This document shows positions 1 to 9,405 of a stretch of DNA of 64,000 nucleotides, piece by piece (the first letter of the stretch is position 1; every line of letters begins with the position of its first letter). This DNA is from Winogradskyella sp. GTDB lineage: Bacteria > Bacteroidota > Bacteroidia > Flavobacteriales > Flavobacteriaceae. Made by a program: the position numbers and the translations under genes. The DNA lies in assembly GCA_028383925.1 (NCBI GenBank), contig JAOEWO010000001.1, positions 124,001-188,000 of the forward strand, given 5' to 3'. Under the pieces are notes generated by a model, which saw only the letters and a program-made list of their open reading frames with translations, had not been told where the DNA came from and ran no database searches.

Positions 1-1
1 T

Positions 2-178
2 GATATAAATGCACTAAAAATAAGATCATCATTAGGCTTTAGTATATTATTAGAACTTAAAAGATATAAAACAGCCACACTATTAATTATACTTAAATCA
101 ATTAAGTATGAGATTGGTCTTAAATATCCTGAATATCTTCCGTGTTTAAATAAACTCAAACTAGTTAATTTCTTTTAA
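2..178 (+). CDS. C-terminal end of an unidentified plus-strand gene (partial)
   Basis: An open plus-strand frame enters from the left edge and stops at a TAA (176-178), giving about 58 residues. The peptide is a basic, Leu/Ile/Lys-rich helix-like tail that ends in NKLKLVNFF. It converges on wecG. The family cannot be told from this tail; by context it may be a glycosyltransferase or another polysaccharide-locus enzyme. It is reported because the frame is uninterrupted from the edge and its composition resembles neighbouring genes. Confidence 0.45.
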   Translation, partial: DINALKIRSSLGFSILLELKRYKTATLLIILKSIKYEIGLKYPEYLPCLNKLKLVNFF

Positions 179-268
179 AATATAAATGTAAGTTAAATTA
201 TTTATTAGCTAGCCCCCTAAATAAGCTTTTATAATTTAAGGTGTTTTATTTAGATAATTACTGGTATT

Positions 269-1009
269 TTATTTGAAAAACTTGTCTTTTAACACTAAAA
301 AAATAAATTTAGTGTTACCTACCAAATAACGCTTCCACATTCGTTTTGGTTCTTGCTTAAATCTATAAAACCATTCTAAACCTGCATTCTGCATCCAAAG
401 CGGTGCACGCTTAACTTTACCTGAAACAACATCAAAACTACCACCAACGCCCATTATAAAACTCACATTTTTTAGAGCGGCTTTATTATTGAATAAGAAA
501 TTTTCTTTTGTTGGCGAGCTAATTGCCACAAATAATATATCAGCTCCGCTTTCTGAAATTTGATTAGCGATTTCGAACTCTTGTTCTTTACCAAAATAAC
601 CGTTTCTGTATCCAGCAATAATATCACTAGAATATTGGCTTGAATATTTATCGATAACCGCTTTAACGATGTCTTCTCTTGCACCTAAAAAGAAAATTTT
701 ATTCTTATTTTGATACGCACTTAATACTAAATTCTCCATTAGATCAATGCCAGACACACGCTCTTTTAGTGGTTTTCTTAAAATTCTTGATGCCCAAACT
801 ACTGCCTGGCCATCTGCATTTATTAAGTCGCTTTCATTTACACTTTGGCGAAGTTGTAAATCTTTTTGTAACGCAACTATTTTACCTGCATTTACAACAA
901 CATGATGAATTTGGTCTTTACTACGAATAGTATTTTGTATTAATTGCAACGTTTCTTGCATGTCAAGATTATGAATTCTTGTGTTACAAAACTCTATAGT
1001 ATCATTCAT
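269..1009 (-). CDS. WecG/TagA/CpsF family glycosyltransferase (GT26)
   Basis: This 246-residue protein has the usual length of the WecG/TagA family, which transfers an N-acetylmannosamine-type residue (ManNAc or ManNAcA) to a lipid-linked sugar at the inner face of the cytoplasmic membrane. The family signatures are visible: the NADG motif (residues 64-67, holding the likely catalytic Asp), RVSGIDL (84-90) and FFLGA (106-110). It follows the Wzy-like gene on the same strand with a 3-bp gap. The wecB and wecC genes in this window make UDP-ManNAcA, a fitting donor. The exact sugar is inferred. Confidence 0.88.
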   Translation of the reverse strand: MNDTIEFCNTRIHNLDMQETLQLIQNTIRSKDQIHHVVVNAGKIVALQKDLQLRQSVNESDLINADGQAVVWASRILRKPLKERVSGIDLMENLVLSAYQNKNKIFFLGAREDIVKAVIDKYSSQYSSDIIAGYRNGYFGKEQEFEIANQISESGADILFVAISSPTKENFLFNNKAALKNVSFIMGVGGSFDVVSGKVKRAPLWMQNAGLEWFYRFKQEPKRMWKRYLVGNTKFIFLVLKDKFFK

Positions 1010-1012
1010 AGT

Positions 1013-2176
1013 TTAAGACTTATTGAAATCTTTTAAAGTAAGAAATATATATAATAAAAATAAAGCTGTAAAATTAGTTAAAAACTTTCCTGCGAAAAAA
1101 GATGTTAAAAGTAAAATACTTAAAATATAAAAGTTTTTTTTATTGAAAATAACAGTCCTATGTATTATAAAGAAGGTATATAAATAAATTATTAAACCTA
1201 AAAATCCCCAGAAAAAAAACAAATCAAACAACTCCATCTCTACTCTGATATTTATAAAATCTTTAGAATAAAATAATATATTAGATATTGAATAGTTATT
1301 ATAAAAATCCGCGATGGTATTTTTTAAATTATCATACCTTGTTGATGTTAATGAACTTAGAAGGCCGTTTTCATTATAAAGTCTAGCAAATATTTGTTTT
1401 GTTGGTTCTAAAACTTCTGCTATTTTATGCCTAAAAACCAGAATTAAAGAAAGGATTAAAATACCAGCGGGAATTATCTTCTTTTTTAATAGTTTTATTC
1501 CAATATAAATGAGTGCAATCAACGAGACAATAATTACTGTTTTTGTACCAGTTAACAAAGAAATCAAAATATTAAATAAGGCAATGTATTTAAATACTTC
1601 ATCTTTATGTTTTAAATAAAAACAATTTACAATAGCATATAGTACATAGCTATAGTTATTATCGCTTGGCATATTAAATATACCATCATAACCAAATCTC
1701 TTCCATCTGTATGTTTGAAAAAGACCTATATCAAATAAAAGTCCCGTTAAAATAAATATTGAATTTATTAAAATAAAGAAATCAAAGAGTTTTAAAAATA
1801 CTTTTAGACTAAGTTGATTGTGTTTTTGACAAAACACCAGAAAAAAAATAAAATAACAATACCTAATAGAATAAGTAAAAAAAGTTAGGTTAATGTAATC
1901 TCGCAATAGTAGAATTTCAAAAAACAAAAAACCAACTAAAGCCATAAAGCCATAAAAAAATGGAGTATTTCTATTCTTTATTAATAAGAACAAAGAATAT
2001 AAAACAAAACAAAGTTTTAAGATAAAACTGAGATTAAAACTGTAAATTTGATCATCAAAACCTGTTTTATTTAGTAATTCGCTTAATAAAAAAATAAGCA
2101 TTAATAAAAAAATCCTAAATTGAGCAAGCTTATTTGTTTGATTTTTCTGCAAGCTTATTTTTTTTAAATTTACCAT
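1013..2176 (-). CDS. Wzy-like O-antigen/capsule polymerase, multi-pass membrane protein
   Basis: A hydrophobic protein of about 387 residues with roughly ten predicted membrane segments, separated by short basic loops, and a polar loop around SLTSTRYDNLKNTI. A late ELFDLFFFWGFLGLI segment resembles the conserved late helix of Wzy and O-antigen ligase proteins. The ATG at 2176 is preferred; the longer start at 2218 would overlap the divergent plus-strand gene, which starts at 2186. With the shorter start the two genes are 9 bp apart. The Wzy assignment rests on topology, motif and context; sequence identity in this family is low. Confidence 0.65.
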   Translation of the reverse strand: MVNLKKISLQKNQTNKLAQFRIFLLMLIFLLSELLNKTGFDDQIYSFNLSFILKLCFVLYSLFLLIKNRNTPFFYGFMALVGFLFFEILLLRDYINLTFFTYSIRYCYFIFFLVFCQKHNQLSLKVFLKLFDFFILINSIFILTGLLFDIGLFQTYRWKRFGYDGIFNMPSDNNYSYVLYAIVNCFYLKHKDEVFKYIALFNILISLLTGTKTVIIVSLIALIYIGIKLLKKKIIPAGILILSLILVFRHKIAEVLEPTKQIFARLYNENGLLSSLTSTRYDNLKNTIADFYNNYSISNILFYSKDFINIRVEMELFDLFFFWGFLGLIIYLYTFFIIHRTVIFNKKNFYILSILLLTSFFAGKFLTNFTALFLLYIFLTLKDFNKS

Positions 2177-2185
2177 ATTATAATT

Positions 2186-3409
2186 ATGTCTGCCTTTACA
2201 ACGGTTATCAATAATCAAAAGTTAAAATTACTTTTAATATTTCTATTTTTTATAACCATACCTCTAAAAAATAATTATAATTCTATTTCATTAATCTTGT
2301 TAATTATATTAACAATTAGCAATTATAAGAAGTTTGATTTTGCCAGGTTTAAGTCATTTTTTCCAATGATAGGATACTTCTTACTAGTACTTATTTCGCT
2401 CATATATACCAATAATTTAGACAGAGGAATCGGTTATTTAACCACAACTATGCCTTTTATTATTTTACCTCTTATATTCTCTACTATAAAGATTGAACGT
2501 TCTGAATTAAAACAACTTTTTAAGGGTTATATTATATGGCTTTTTATATTAATTCTTTTCAGTGAACTAACTATTATAATTAACATATTAAACAATGGTG
2601 ATAGTCTATTTCTGTTGTTCAGAAAAGACTACTCTTACATAACCCTCGGAGAAGTAATAGGTATACATCCACCATATATGGTTTTATTAATGTCTTTTCC
2701 TATATTTTATATTATTGAAAAATTTGAAAAAACAGGTATTAATAAATATTTACAAATATTTATATTACTTGTGTTTTTCTTTTATATCATACATCTATCT
2801 AGCCGATTACCAATGGTATCCGTCTTAAGTATAAGCTTTCTATTAATTTACAAAAAGCTAAATCAGAAAATTGGTATTATAAAAAGCATTATATCACTGA
2901 TTGCAATTTTAATACTTACAAGTCTAATTTTATACAATATAAGAAGCACAAGATATCGGTTTCAAGAGCTTTTTGGTATGCAATACGCAAATGGAATTTA
3001 TATAAAATCTGCACCTTTAAAAATATTTCAATGGACTGCTGGGTTAAAAGCTAACAACAACTTAATTGTTGGTAATGGCATGGGTGATGCCAATAATGAT
3101 ATTACTAAAAGTAACTATAATGAGGGTCTTTATAAATTTGTTGAGTTAAAGTATAATGCACATAATCAATATATTCAAACTTTTGTTGGCATAGGTATTT
3201 TGGGTGTTTTATGCTTATTTTTTATTCTTTATTATTTTCTTGTCTCAAATTCCAGTTCGTATTTATCTTTAACTTCTAAAGCATTTTTTGTTTATTTATT
3301 AGTAGTTTTCTTAACAGAGTCTTATTTAGAAAGACATCATGGCTTGGTGTTTATATCCTTTATTGTGTGTTTAACCTTTTCTAAAAAAAACAAAAAATTA
3401 CAACTTTAA
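2186..3409 (+). CDS. O-antigen ligase/polymerase family membrane protein (Wzy_C-like)
   Basis: A 407-residue integral membrane protein. The motif AHNQYIQTFVGIGILGVL near the C-terminus matches the Wzy_C signature (His, Asn, Tyr, Gln, then Gly-x-Gly), which occurs in O-antigen ligases such as WaaL and in some polymerases. A periplasmic-type loop precedes it. This is the only plus-strand gene in the polysaccharide run. It is divergent from the other Wzy-like gene and its stop overlaps the stop of the heparinase-like gene by 12 bp. Its promoter must lie in or next to the divergent gene. It may be the ligase that works with a separate polymerase, but which is which cannot be settled here. Confidence 0.72.
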   Translation: MSAFTTVINNQKLKLLLIFLFFITIPLKNNYNSISLILLIILTISNYKKFDFARFKSFFPMIGYFLLVLISLIYTNNLDRGIGYLTTTMPFIILPLIFSTIKIERSELKQLFKGYIIWLFILILFSELTIIINILNNGDSLFLLFRKDYSYITLGEVIGIHPPYMVLLMSFPIFYIIEKFEKTGINKYLQIFILLVFFFYIIHLSSRLPMVSVLSISFLLIYKKLNQKIGIIKSIISLIAILILTSLILYNIRSTRYRFQELFGMQYANGIYIKSAPLKIFQWTAGLKANNNLIVGNGMGDANNDITKSNYNEGLYKFVELKYNAHNQYIQTFVGIGILGVLCLFFILYYFLVSNSSSYLSLTSKAFFVYLLVVFLTESYLERHHGLVFISFIVCLTFSKKNKKLQL

Positions 3410-5257
3410 ACTCTTTATTACTTTATCATCTTTAATAATATTTAAACTTGAATTATCAACTTGAATTTTTGCTAATTCATTTATAAATCTTTTATTTTCT
3501 ATTGTTAATAAAGTTATAAAAGATAGGCATTTTACTGTGTTATCATTTGCAATAAGGCTGTATTGTAGCATTTTACCGTCCTTAATCTTCCCATAGCCAT
3601 TAGCTCTTAAACCTTTAAGTTGATTTTGCTGATAATCACTACTCAACAATTTATAATTTGTTTGGTTTAATTGATTAACTCTTAGCTTATTTTTCTTAAA
3701 AACAAGTTCGTTTAGGTTATCATCTACCTTATTTAGAGTCTTAAATGTATTTCCTAAATTAAATATTTGAGTAAAAGAATTTAAACCGTTTTCTTGTATT
3801 ACCTTATCGTATAATAAGACTTGATTTGGCTGAATAAAAACGATAGACCTATCAACAATACTTGTGTCACCTAAAATAAACCTCGCTCTAACGTAAGAGT
3901 AATCTTTATTAATATCAGAATCAACTATTTGTAATTGTTCTGGCGTGTATTCTTTAAAATTAAATTCTTTATCATTTATGATTAAAGTATTATGCGCAAA
4001 TGCACTACGAATATACTTAGTGTAGTCATTTTTCTCATAGCTAATATGACCTGCATCTATAATTAAATCTTCATTATTGCTAGTTAAAGTTATTGAAAGG
4101 AAATCGTTGTGTTTATGAACAGGTGACAAATTAGTGTTAATAAGAGACAGATAAGTTCTATTTACATAACTTATAGAGTCTAAATATTTAATCTTTTCTT
4201 TAAAAAAAGCATACCCACTTTTGCTGTAGACTTTGTCTTCAAATTTAAATGGTTCACCACTATTGGTAAATGTAGAGTTATAAAGAAAAGTACTGTCCTT
4301 ATACTTTGAAAAAATATTTACTGGATAATTAGAATAATATGTGTCACCAATAGTAGGCCATGTATTATTTGGCTTAAGCATTTGATCGGCGAAATATTTC
4401 ATTTTTTTAACCTTTGTATCCCAACCTTTTTCATAATCAATTTCATAACTTTTAAAGAGGTTTATACTATCTATTAGTAAATCAAGCACATAATTATGGT
4501 ACCCTGCACTATTCTCTGTACAGACTCCCTCCGTAGTTACTTCTTCATTAAAAATTTCTTCCAACCTCTTTTTAGAGACCTCCTCCCATTGATAGGACAC
4601 TGGGTATGAAAATAATTGTGATAGTTGCAGAAGTGCCCTATCCATCATAATAGCATGATTCCCTTTTGTATAATTTTTAGAATTAGCTAACCACACCCCA
4701 TGATAGTACAAAATTTCTTTTATTAAACGTCTCAATTCTAAATCATTAGTAAAGGTGAAATAAGCGTGCATTAAATTAAGTACTCTATTGGCTACTGCAT
4801 GGTCATTCCATACCTTTTTTGACAGTTTTGAGTTATCCTCAACTAAAAAATCATTTTGATAAGTTTTGTGCCAAGACTTTATAATTTCGTTAGACTTTGT
4901 GATATTTATAGAATCTTTAGAATATTTATAATCTTGTGCCAAAAAGCCAACCATTCTTAAGCTTTGAAAATAGAGATACCAAGATCTATTTTCATAGGGG
5001 TTGCTTAACCAATTAATACTGTCCTTATAAACAACCGGCTCCCATAAATCCCATACATATATTTTGTCATTTACAATATGATTTTTTGCCTTTGCGGACT
5101 TGTTTTCATCGAAATTAACTCTCTTAACTAGTATTTTTAGTGCAAGTTCATCACTATAATCACTTTTGTTTTGTGCGCAACTTAGAAGAAAAAACAATAG
5201 TAAAATAGCACTAACTAGATAGTAAACTCTTATATATTTTTGAATAGTTAATAGCAT
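3398..5257 (-). CDS. Heparinase II/III-like polysaccharide lyase, lipoprotein
   Basis: About 619 residues from the ATG at 5257, chosen over 5287 because the signal peptide then starts properly; either start lies inside the 3' end of the GT4 gene. A lipobox (LLSC, Cys about 27) predicts a lipoprotein. The N-terminal half is an alpha/alpha-toroid type with GNHAIM and TENSAGYH motifs. The C-terminal half has HKHNDF and FAHNTL, the His/Asn/Asp pattern of heparinase II/III lyases. Such genes are common in capsule and exopolysaccharide loci, where they may trim or release polymer. Uronic-acid lyase activity is a family inference; the ManNAcA made by this locus would be a plausible cleavage point. 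Confidence 0.82.
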   Translation of the reverse strand: MLLTIQKYIRVYYLVSAILLLFFLLSCAQNKSDYSDELALKILVKRVNFDENKSAKAKNHIVNDKIYVWDLWEPVVYKDSINWLSNPYENRSWYLYFQSLRMVGFLAQDYKYSKDSINITKSNEIIKSWHKTYQNDFLVEDNSKLSKKVWNDHAVANRVLNLMHAYFTFTNDLELRRLIKEILYYHGVWLANSKNYTKGNHAIMMDRALLQLSQLFSYPVSYQWEEVSKKRLEEIFNEEVTTEGVCTENSAGYHNYVLDLLIDSINLFKSYEIDYEKGWDTKVKKMKYFADQMLKPNNTWPTIGDTYYSNYPVNIFSKYKDSTFLYNSTFTNSGEPFKFEDKVYSKSGYAFFKEKIKYLDSISYVNRTYLSLINTNLSPVHKHNDFLSITLTSNNEDLIIDAGHISYEKNDYTKYIRSAFAHNTLIINDKEFNFKEYTPEQLQIVDSDINKDYSYVRARFILGDTSIVDRSIVFIQPNQVLLYDKVIQENGLNSFTQIFNLGNTFKTLNKVDDNLNELVFKKNKLRVNQLNQTNYKLLSSDYQQNQLKGLRANGYGKIKDGKMLQYSLIANDNTVKCLSFITLLTIENKRFINELAKIQVDNSSLNIIKDDKVIKSLKL

Positions 5258-6410
5258 TAGACTTCCAACTTTTTTCTTTAGATACATAGCTTTGTGCTTT
5301 ATTGATAATTGTTTTATTAGTTCCGTCTAAAATTACTGAAACTATCGTTTTTTCCAATGCTTTTTGAGAGTCCGCCTTAAACAATAACCCTGTCTCGTTG
5401 TGCCTAATTAACTCTTTCATACCACCAACATTGCTTGCAATGACCATTTTGTTATAGCCCATAGCCTCTAAAGGTTTTAATGGTGTTACGGTATCCGCAA
5501 TTTTTGATTTTAACCTAGGGTTTACCACAACGTCTATTGTTTTATAAGCCTCAGAAACTAAATCTGAACTTATTTTTCCATTGAGATGAAAGTTATTAAG
5601 ATTTAACTCTTTAACCAAAGATTCTAAATCTTTAAAAAAGTTACCATCACCATAGACATGAAACTTGTTTTTGTAGCCTTTAATCTCTATTTCTTTCCAT
5701 GCCTTTGCTAAAAGATCTAAACCTTCTATAGGGCTTACACTACCAACATAGCCAAAAGAAACTTTATGATCTGGCTTTTTGTGCTCTTCAGCAAGATTAA
5801 TTAAGTCTAAGTTAACGGCATTAGGAATAATATCTATATTTTTTATACCTCTTAAACTAATCTCTTTTTTAAGATTTTCATTTATAACAATAACTTTATC
5901 TACATGCTTCATACATAGAGTTTCTACAAAACGGAGAAATTTAGGTTGTAGCCTTTTTATGATTGTTGTAGCCTCAGTTTTCTCTCTTTCTTCCCACAAC
6001 GATCTTATTTCGTAACAAACAGGGATATTAAATTTTTTACCTATAAATATAGCAACAATGGCACAAAAAAACATAGCATGAGCATGCAATACGTCTGGTT
6101 TTTCTATCTCCACAATTTTTTTTGTCTCACGATAAAATCTAAAAATAGAAAACGATTTCATCAAACGAACTCGCAAGGGAGTCGTGTTTTCTATAACCAG
6201 TTGTCCTGGCTTATTATTATAAGTTCTATAATGCTTAATATTATTAATTAAATCGCATTTAGACATTCGTTCTTTTCCATTTTGAAAAGGGCCAGAAACA
6301 ACAATGGGGTCCAATCCAATCTCCTTTTGAGTCATAACAATATCTCTTGTTCTAATACTAGAGCCAGAGACATTGGGTAAAGATTGATAAACTATGTGAA
6401 GTACTTTCAT
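5211..6410 (-). CDS. GT4 family glycosyltransferase (GT-B fold)
   Basis: A 399-residue retaining glycosyltransferase. The N-terminal Rossmann half begins MKVLHIVYQSLPNVSGSSIR with the usual Gly/Ser-rich acceptor loop and has the HAHAMFF segment. The C-terminal half has GYVGSVSPIEGLDLLAKA, and the donor-site E-x7-E region is PLEAMGYNKMVIASNVGGM followed by KEL. The protein is cytoplasmic or membrane-associated. It starts 1 bp after the Wzy-like gene and overlaps the heparinase-like gene at its 3' end, so it sits in the same operon. Donor and acceptor sugars cannot be predicted. Confidence 0.9.
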   Translation of the reverse strand: MKVLHIVYQSLPNVSGSSIRTRDIVMTQKEIGLDPIVVSGPFQNGKERMSKCDLINNIKHYRTYNNKPGQLVIENTTPLRVRLMKSFSIFRFYRETKKIVEIEKPDVLHAHAMFFCAIVAIFIGKKFNIPVCYEIRSLWEEREKTEATTIIKRLQPKFLRFVETLCMKHVDKVIVINENLKKEISLRGIKNIDIIPNAVNLDLINLAEEHKKPDHKVSFGYVGSVSPIEGLDLLAKAWKEIEIKGYKNKFHVYGDGNFFKDLESLVKELNLNNFHLNGKISSDLVSEAYKTIDVVVNPRLKSKIADTVTPLKPLEAMGYNKMVIASNVGGMKELIRHNETGLLFKADSQKALEKTIVSVILDGTNKTIINKAQSYVSKEKSWKSNAINYSKIYKSLLSS

Positions 6411-6411
6411 T

Positions 6412-7626
6412 TTAATTTTTAATATTAAAAAGAGCTGATTTTAAATAAAACATAAGGAACAGAATTAGGATAAAATAATTTTGATATAAGAATGAGTTGG
6501 TCAATCCTAATAAAATAAGAAATAAAAAATAAAAAATAAAAGATTTATAATCTGAAAATTTTTTAAGGTAGAGAAAAAATATAAATAAAGGTAATATTAG
6601 AAAAATTCCATATTTTCCGAATAATGTTGGTATTAGAGAATCTAGATAAATATTATAATTATCTAAATCTTTTCGGTAATGAAACCAGGGTATAAAATAA
6701 GTGAACCCTAAACCTTTTCCAAAGAAGTAATTATGTGGCTCAAAAGAGTTTAAAGCTAAATAAAAAGGCTGTAACCTTGTGTTAATTGCCGTTTCCAAAT
6801 ACTCAAATGATAATAACTTTTTAATTCTATATATCGGGGAACTAGCACTAGCGTTATTGACTACTATAAACAGAAATAAAAATAAAGAAATAGTTGTAGA
6901 AAAAAGAATGGTTAATTTCTTAACAGAAAGCCTCCTTAATAAAATTATTGCCGATATAAATATTAAAAGAATTATTATAGTCCTATTGCCAGAAATTAAA
7001 AGCGGAATTACAATATAAAGCCAATTAATTTTTTTGATTTTTATTTGATTTGAAAGAATAAATATTGAATATATAGGTATAAAATATGTGGAATAGTTAA
7101 TATACCTAATTTCATTTATTTTATAATATGCATCTTCATTAAAAATTAAATGAATTTCGAAAGAATACATTAAAATAAAGAATACTGTGGATATAATGAA
7201 GTTCCATTTTAAAATAAAATCAATATCAGTAAGTGATGCACTAACTATTTTCTTATTAATAATTACAAACAAATAGAGGATAAAACCAAAAAGGATAAAT
7301 TTTATATCTTTTATTATATTAATTATCTCATGGTTTATATACAGCGGAATAGTGAGAAAGGAATAGGCAATAAAAACAAAGAACGAACTTAATATAAGAA
7401 GATCTAATTTATCAAAACCCTGGTTTTTGTATTTATTCTTTAACAATCCACCAATTAAAAAAAATAAAAATATTGGTATTTGAAAATTAACATGAAATTT
7501 AGTGTTAAAAGTTGTGAAAGGAAAAACTAAAATTACAAATAAGAATATTTTGAAGTGATTTTTTCTTGAATAAAAAAAACCCATTAAAAAAAAGAGTATA
7601 GAAAAAAAAATAAATGTAATATTCAT
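6412..7626 (-). CDS. Wzy-like polysaccharide polymerase/ligase, multi-pass membrane protein
   Basis: A 404-residue protein, extremely rich in Phe, Ile and Leu, with about ten to twelve membrane segments. A large polar loop contains GKGLGFTYFIPWF and is followed by LDSLIPTLFGKYGIFLI, which matches the late loop plus helix of O-antigen polymerase/ligase proteins. An NRT motif (SGNRTIIILL) resembles the conserved Arg region of the family. It lies between the acetyltransferase (95-bp gap) and the GT4 gene (1-bp gap). It is the third Wzy-like gene in the locus. Polymerase is the likeliest role because it is in the operon with the flippase. Confidence 0.65.
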   Translation of the reverse strand: MNITFIFFSILFFLMGFFYSRKNHFKIFLFVILVFPFTTFNTKFHVNFQIPIFLFFLIGGLLKNKYKNQGFDKLDLLILSSFFVFIAYSFLTIPLYINHEIINIIKDIKFILFGFILYLFVIINKKIVSASLTDIDFILKWNFIISTVFFILMYSFEIHLIFNEDAYYKINEIRYINYSTYFIPIYSIFILSNQIKIKKINWLYIVIPLLISGNRTIIILLIFISAIILLRRLSVKKLTILFSTTISLFLFLFIVVNNASASSPIYRIKKLLSFEYLETAINTRLQPFYLALNSFEPHNYFFGKGLGFTYFIPWFHYRKDLDNYNIYLDSLIPTLFGKYGIFLILPLFIFFLYLKKFSDYKSFIFYFLFLILLGLTNSFLYQNYFILILFLMFYLKSALFNIKN

Positions 7627-7721
7627 TTAAAAAATATTTATGCTCTATTATCAGCACAGACTTTAATATTGGTTAGCTTAATTAACAGCCTAAAACTTAT
7701 TCATATTTAAATATTAAAAAC

Positions 7722-8210
7722 TTATTTAATAAAAACGACAGGAGAACCAGCATAAACACCAGATTTGTTTAATGATCTTGATACTAACGAATTAGCCCCA
7801 ACAACTATATTATCAGCAATTGTGACACCTGGCAAAATAGTAGCGTTTGCAGCAATCCATACATTATTTCCTATTATAACTGGTTTTAAACTATAACCTT
7901 GCTCTCTTATTAATTGATTTTCATTATGGTAATTATGATTTTGGGAGTAAATAGTTACATTGGGTCCTATTAAAACATCGTTCCCAATAGTAACGTCTCC
8001 AGCTGCATTAATTATTGTTCCTCTATTAATAGAAACATTATTACCAATTATTAATTTAGATGGTGAGTCTATATGCACACCATCCCAAACATAGACATGT
8101 TTAGCATTGCGATAGGGTATTAGTAAGTTTCTTAACTTACATCCTATTTGTCCTGGTAGTAGCTTTAAAAATGCAGTGTACCAAAGAATAACTTCATATC
8201 TAACTCTCAT
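7722..8210 (-). CDS. Left-handed beta-helix (hexapeptide) O-acetyltransferase
   Basis: A 162-residue acyltransferase of the maltose/galactoside acetyltransferase-like type. Repeated [LIV]-G-x4 hexapeptide turns run from about residue 50 to 150 (LIIGNNVSINRG, VTIGNDVLIGPNVTI, PVIIGNNVWIAANATI). The loop SQNHNYH carries the His expected in the active site. It probably acetylates a sugar of the repeat unit using acetyl-CoA in the cytoplasm. Its start overlaps the flippase gene by 11 bp, which implies co-translation. Substrate unknown. Confidence 0.85.
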   Translation of the reverse strand: MRVRYEVILWYTAFLKLLPGQIGCKLRNLLIPYRNAKHVYVWDGVHIDSPSKLIIGNNVSINRGTIINAAGDVTIGNDVLIGPNVTIYSQNHNYHNENQLIREQGYSLKPVIIGNNVWIAANATILPGVTIADNIVVGANSLVSRSLNKSGVYAGSPVVFIK

Positions 8211-9405
8211 TTACAATGTGCGATTTCGAAAAATATAACCAAATTATCAATCTTATAAACCATAATCCACAAAATAGATATACTAAACTTTCAATGTTAT
8301 CAATATAATTAATAAATATAAGAACTAATATAAGCGTTGCGGTAACAAAGATAATATTCATTCTTTTTATCTCTATAAGTGTAGCTTTAGCGCCAATTAA
8401 TGCCGAAAACAATGAATATATCATTTTTATGTTTCCTATTATGATAAAAATAAAAATAAGTTCTAAATCTTTATTTATATCTACGCTAATAAGCTGAAAT
8501 TGCGATAAAGTATAAATAATACAAAATAAAAGTATAGAAAAGATTATGGAACCTTTAAAAATAAACCTCAGCTTTAACTTAAAATTTATATTATTGGCTT
8601 TTATATAAACTAATTCTTTAAAACCTATATAGCTTTGAAATAACGAGAAAGGAAAAAGGAAAAGTGTAGCTAAGTAAAAATAATTACCAAATTCTACATT
8701 TGTAAACATTCTATCTATGAGTATTCTATCACCCTGAGAAAGGAAAGATAAGGTGAGTAATGCGAGAAAAAAATGGAAACTAAATGATAAAACTTCACTT
8801 TTTTTATTCAAAGTTATTGACTCTATTTGAACATTTTTTTTAATAAAAAAAAGTGTCATTATTACCAATAAGAAAAGAAAACTAGCAATTACTTCATAAA
8901 TAAACTCATAAATAAACGAATTAAAAAATATTAATATAGAAAAAACACCGAATAGAATTTTCCAAGAATTTTGAACTATTTGGGAAACTAAAAAAAAGCT
9001 CGCTAGTCTTAGTACATTATAAAGTAACATCAACCAGATAGAACTGAAACAAATAATAATTATAATTATTTTATTTTGTGGTATATCTATAATATGCACA
9101 AAATAGATATATGCTAAGGCGGTCATTATTATAGTATTAACTATAGCTATATATATTATTTTTTTATCAAAAATTATCTTACGTTTATTTTCTACAATAG
9201 ATAATCGTAAAAAAACTTGGTCGGCACCAAGCGCACCAAATGATGTTAACAACGTTAATATTGTAATTATAACAGAATAGTTGTAATAATTGTCATTAGA
9301 TAACGTATGTTTTAAACTTACGTTGGCTATAAAAATGCTTAAAGCACCTAACGCCATAACCATTAACGATGAATGCTTTTTTAATTTAAAAAGAGATTTA
9401 AGCAT
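8200..9405 (-). CDS. Wzx-like polysaccharide flippase
   Basis: A 401-residue membrane protein with about twelve hydrophobic segments. The N-terminal GALGADQVFLRL stretch and the SFLSQGDRILIDRMFTNVEF helix-loop are typical of the polysaccharide transport (MOP superfamily) proteins that translocate undecaprenyl-linked repeat units. It is somewhat shorter than a usual Wzx (about 420-480 residues). It shares one base with the upstream lipoprotein gene and overlaps the acetyltransferase gene, so it lies in the middle of the operon. Assignment is by topology, motif and context. Confidence 0.78.
   Translation of the reverse strand: MLKSLFKLKKHSSLMVMALGALSIFIANVSLKHTLSNDNYYNYSVIITILTLLTSFGALGADQVFLRLSIVENKRKIIFDKKIIYIAIVNTIIMTALAYIYFVHIIDIPQNKIIIIIICFSSIWLMLLYNVLRLASFFLVSQIVQNSWKILFGVFSILIFFNSFIYEFIYEVIASFLFLLVIMTLFFIKKNVQIESITLNKKSEVLSFSFHFFLALLTLSFLSQGDRILIDRMFTNVEFGNYFYLATLFLFPFSLFQSYIGFKELVYIKANNINFKLKLRFIFKGSIIFSILLFCIIYTLSQFQLISVDINKDLELIFIFIIIGNIKMIYSLFSALIGAKATLIEIKRMNIIFVTATLILVLIFINYIDNIESLVYLFCGLWFIRLIIWLYFSKSHIVNES

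Noticed and set aside
2177..2218. Longer start for the minus-strand Wzy-like gene
   Set aside because: It would overlap the divergent gene, and the added residues (MIIDNRCKGRHNYN) are polar and unlike a membrane-protein start.
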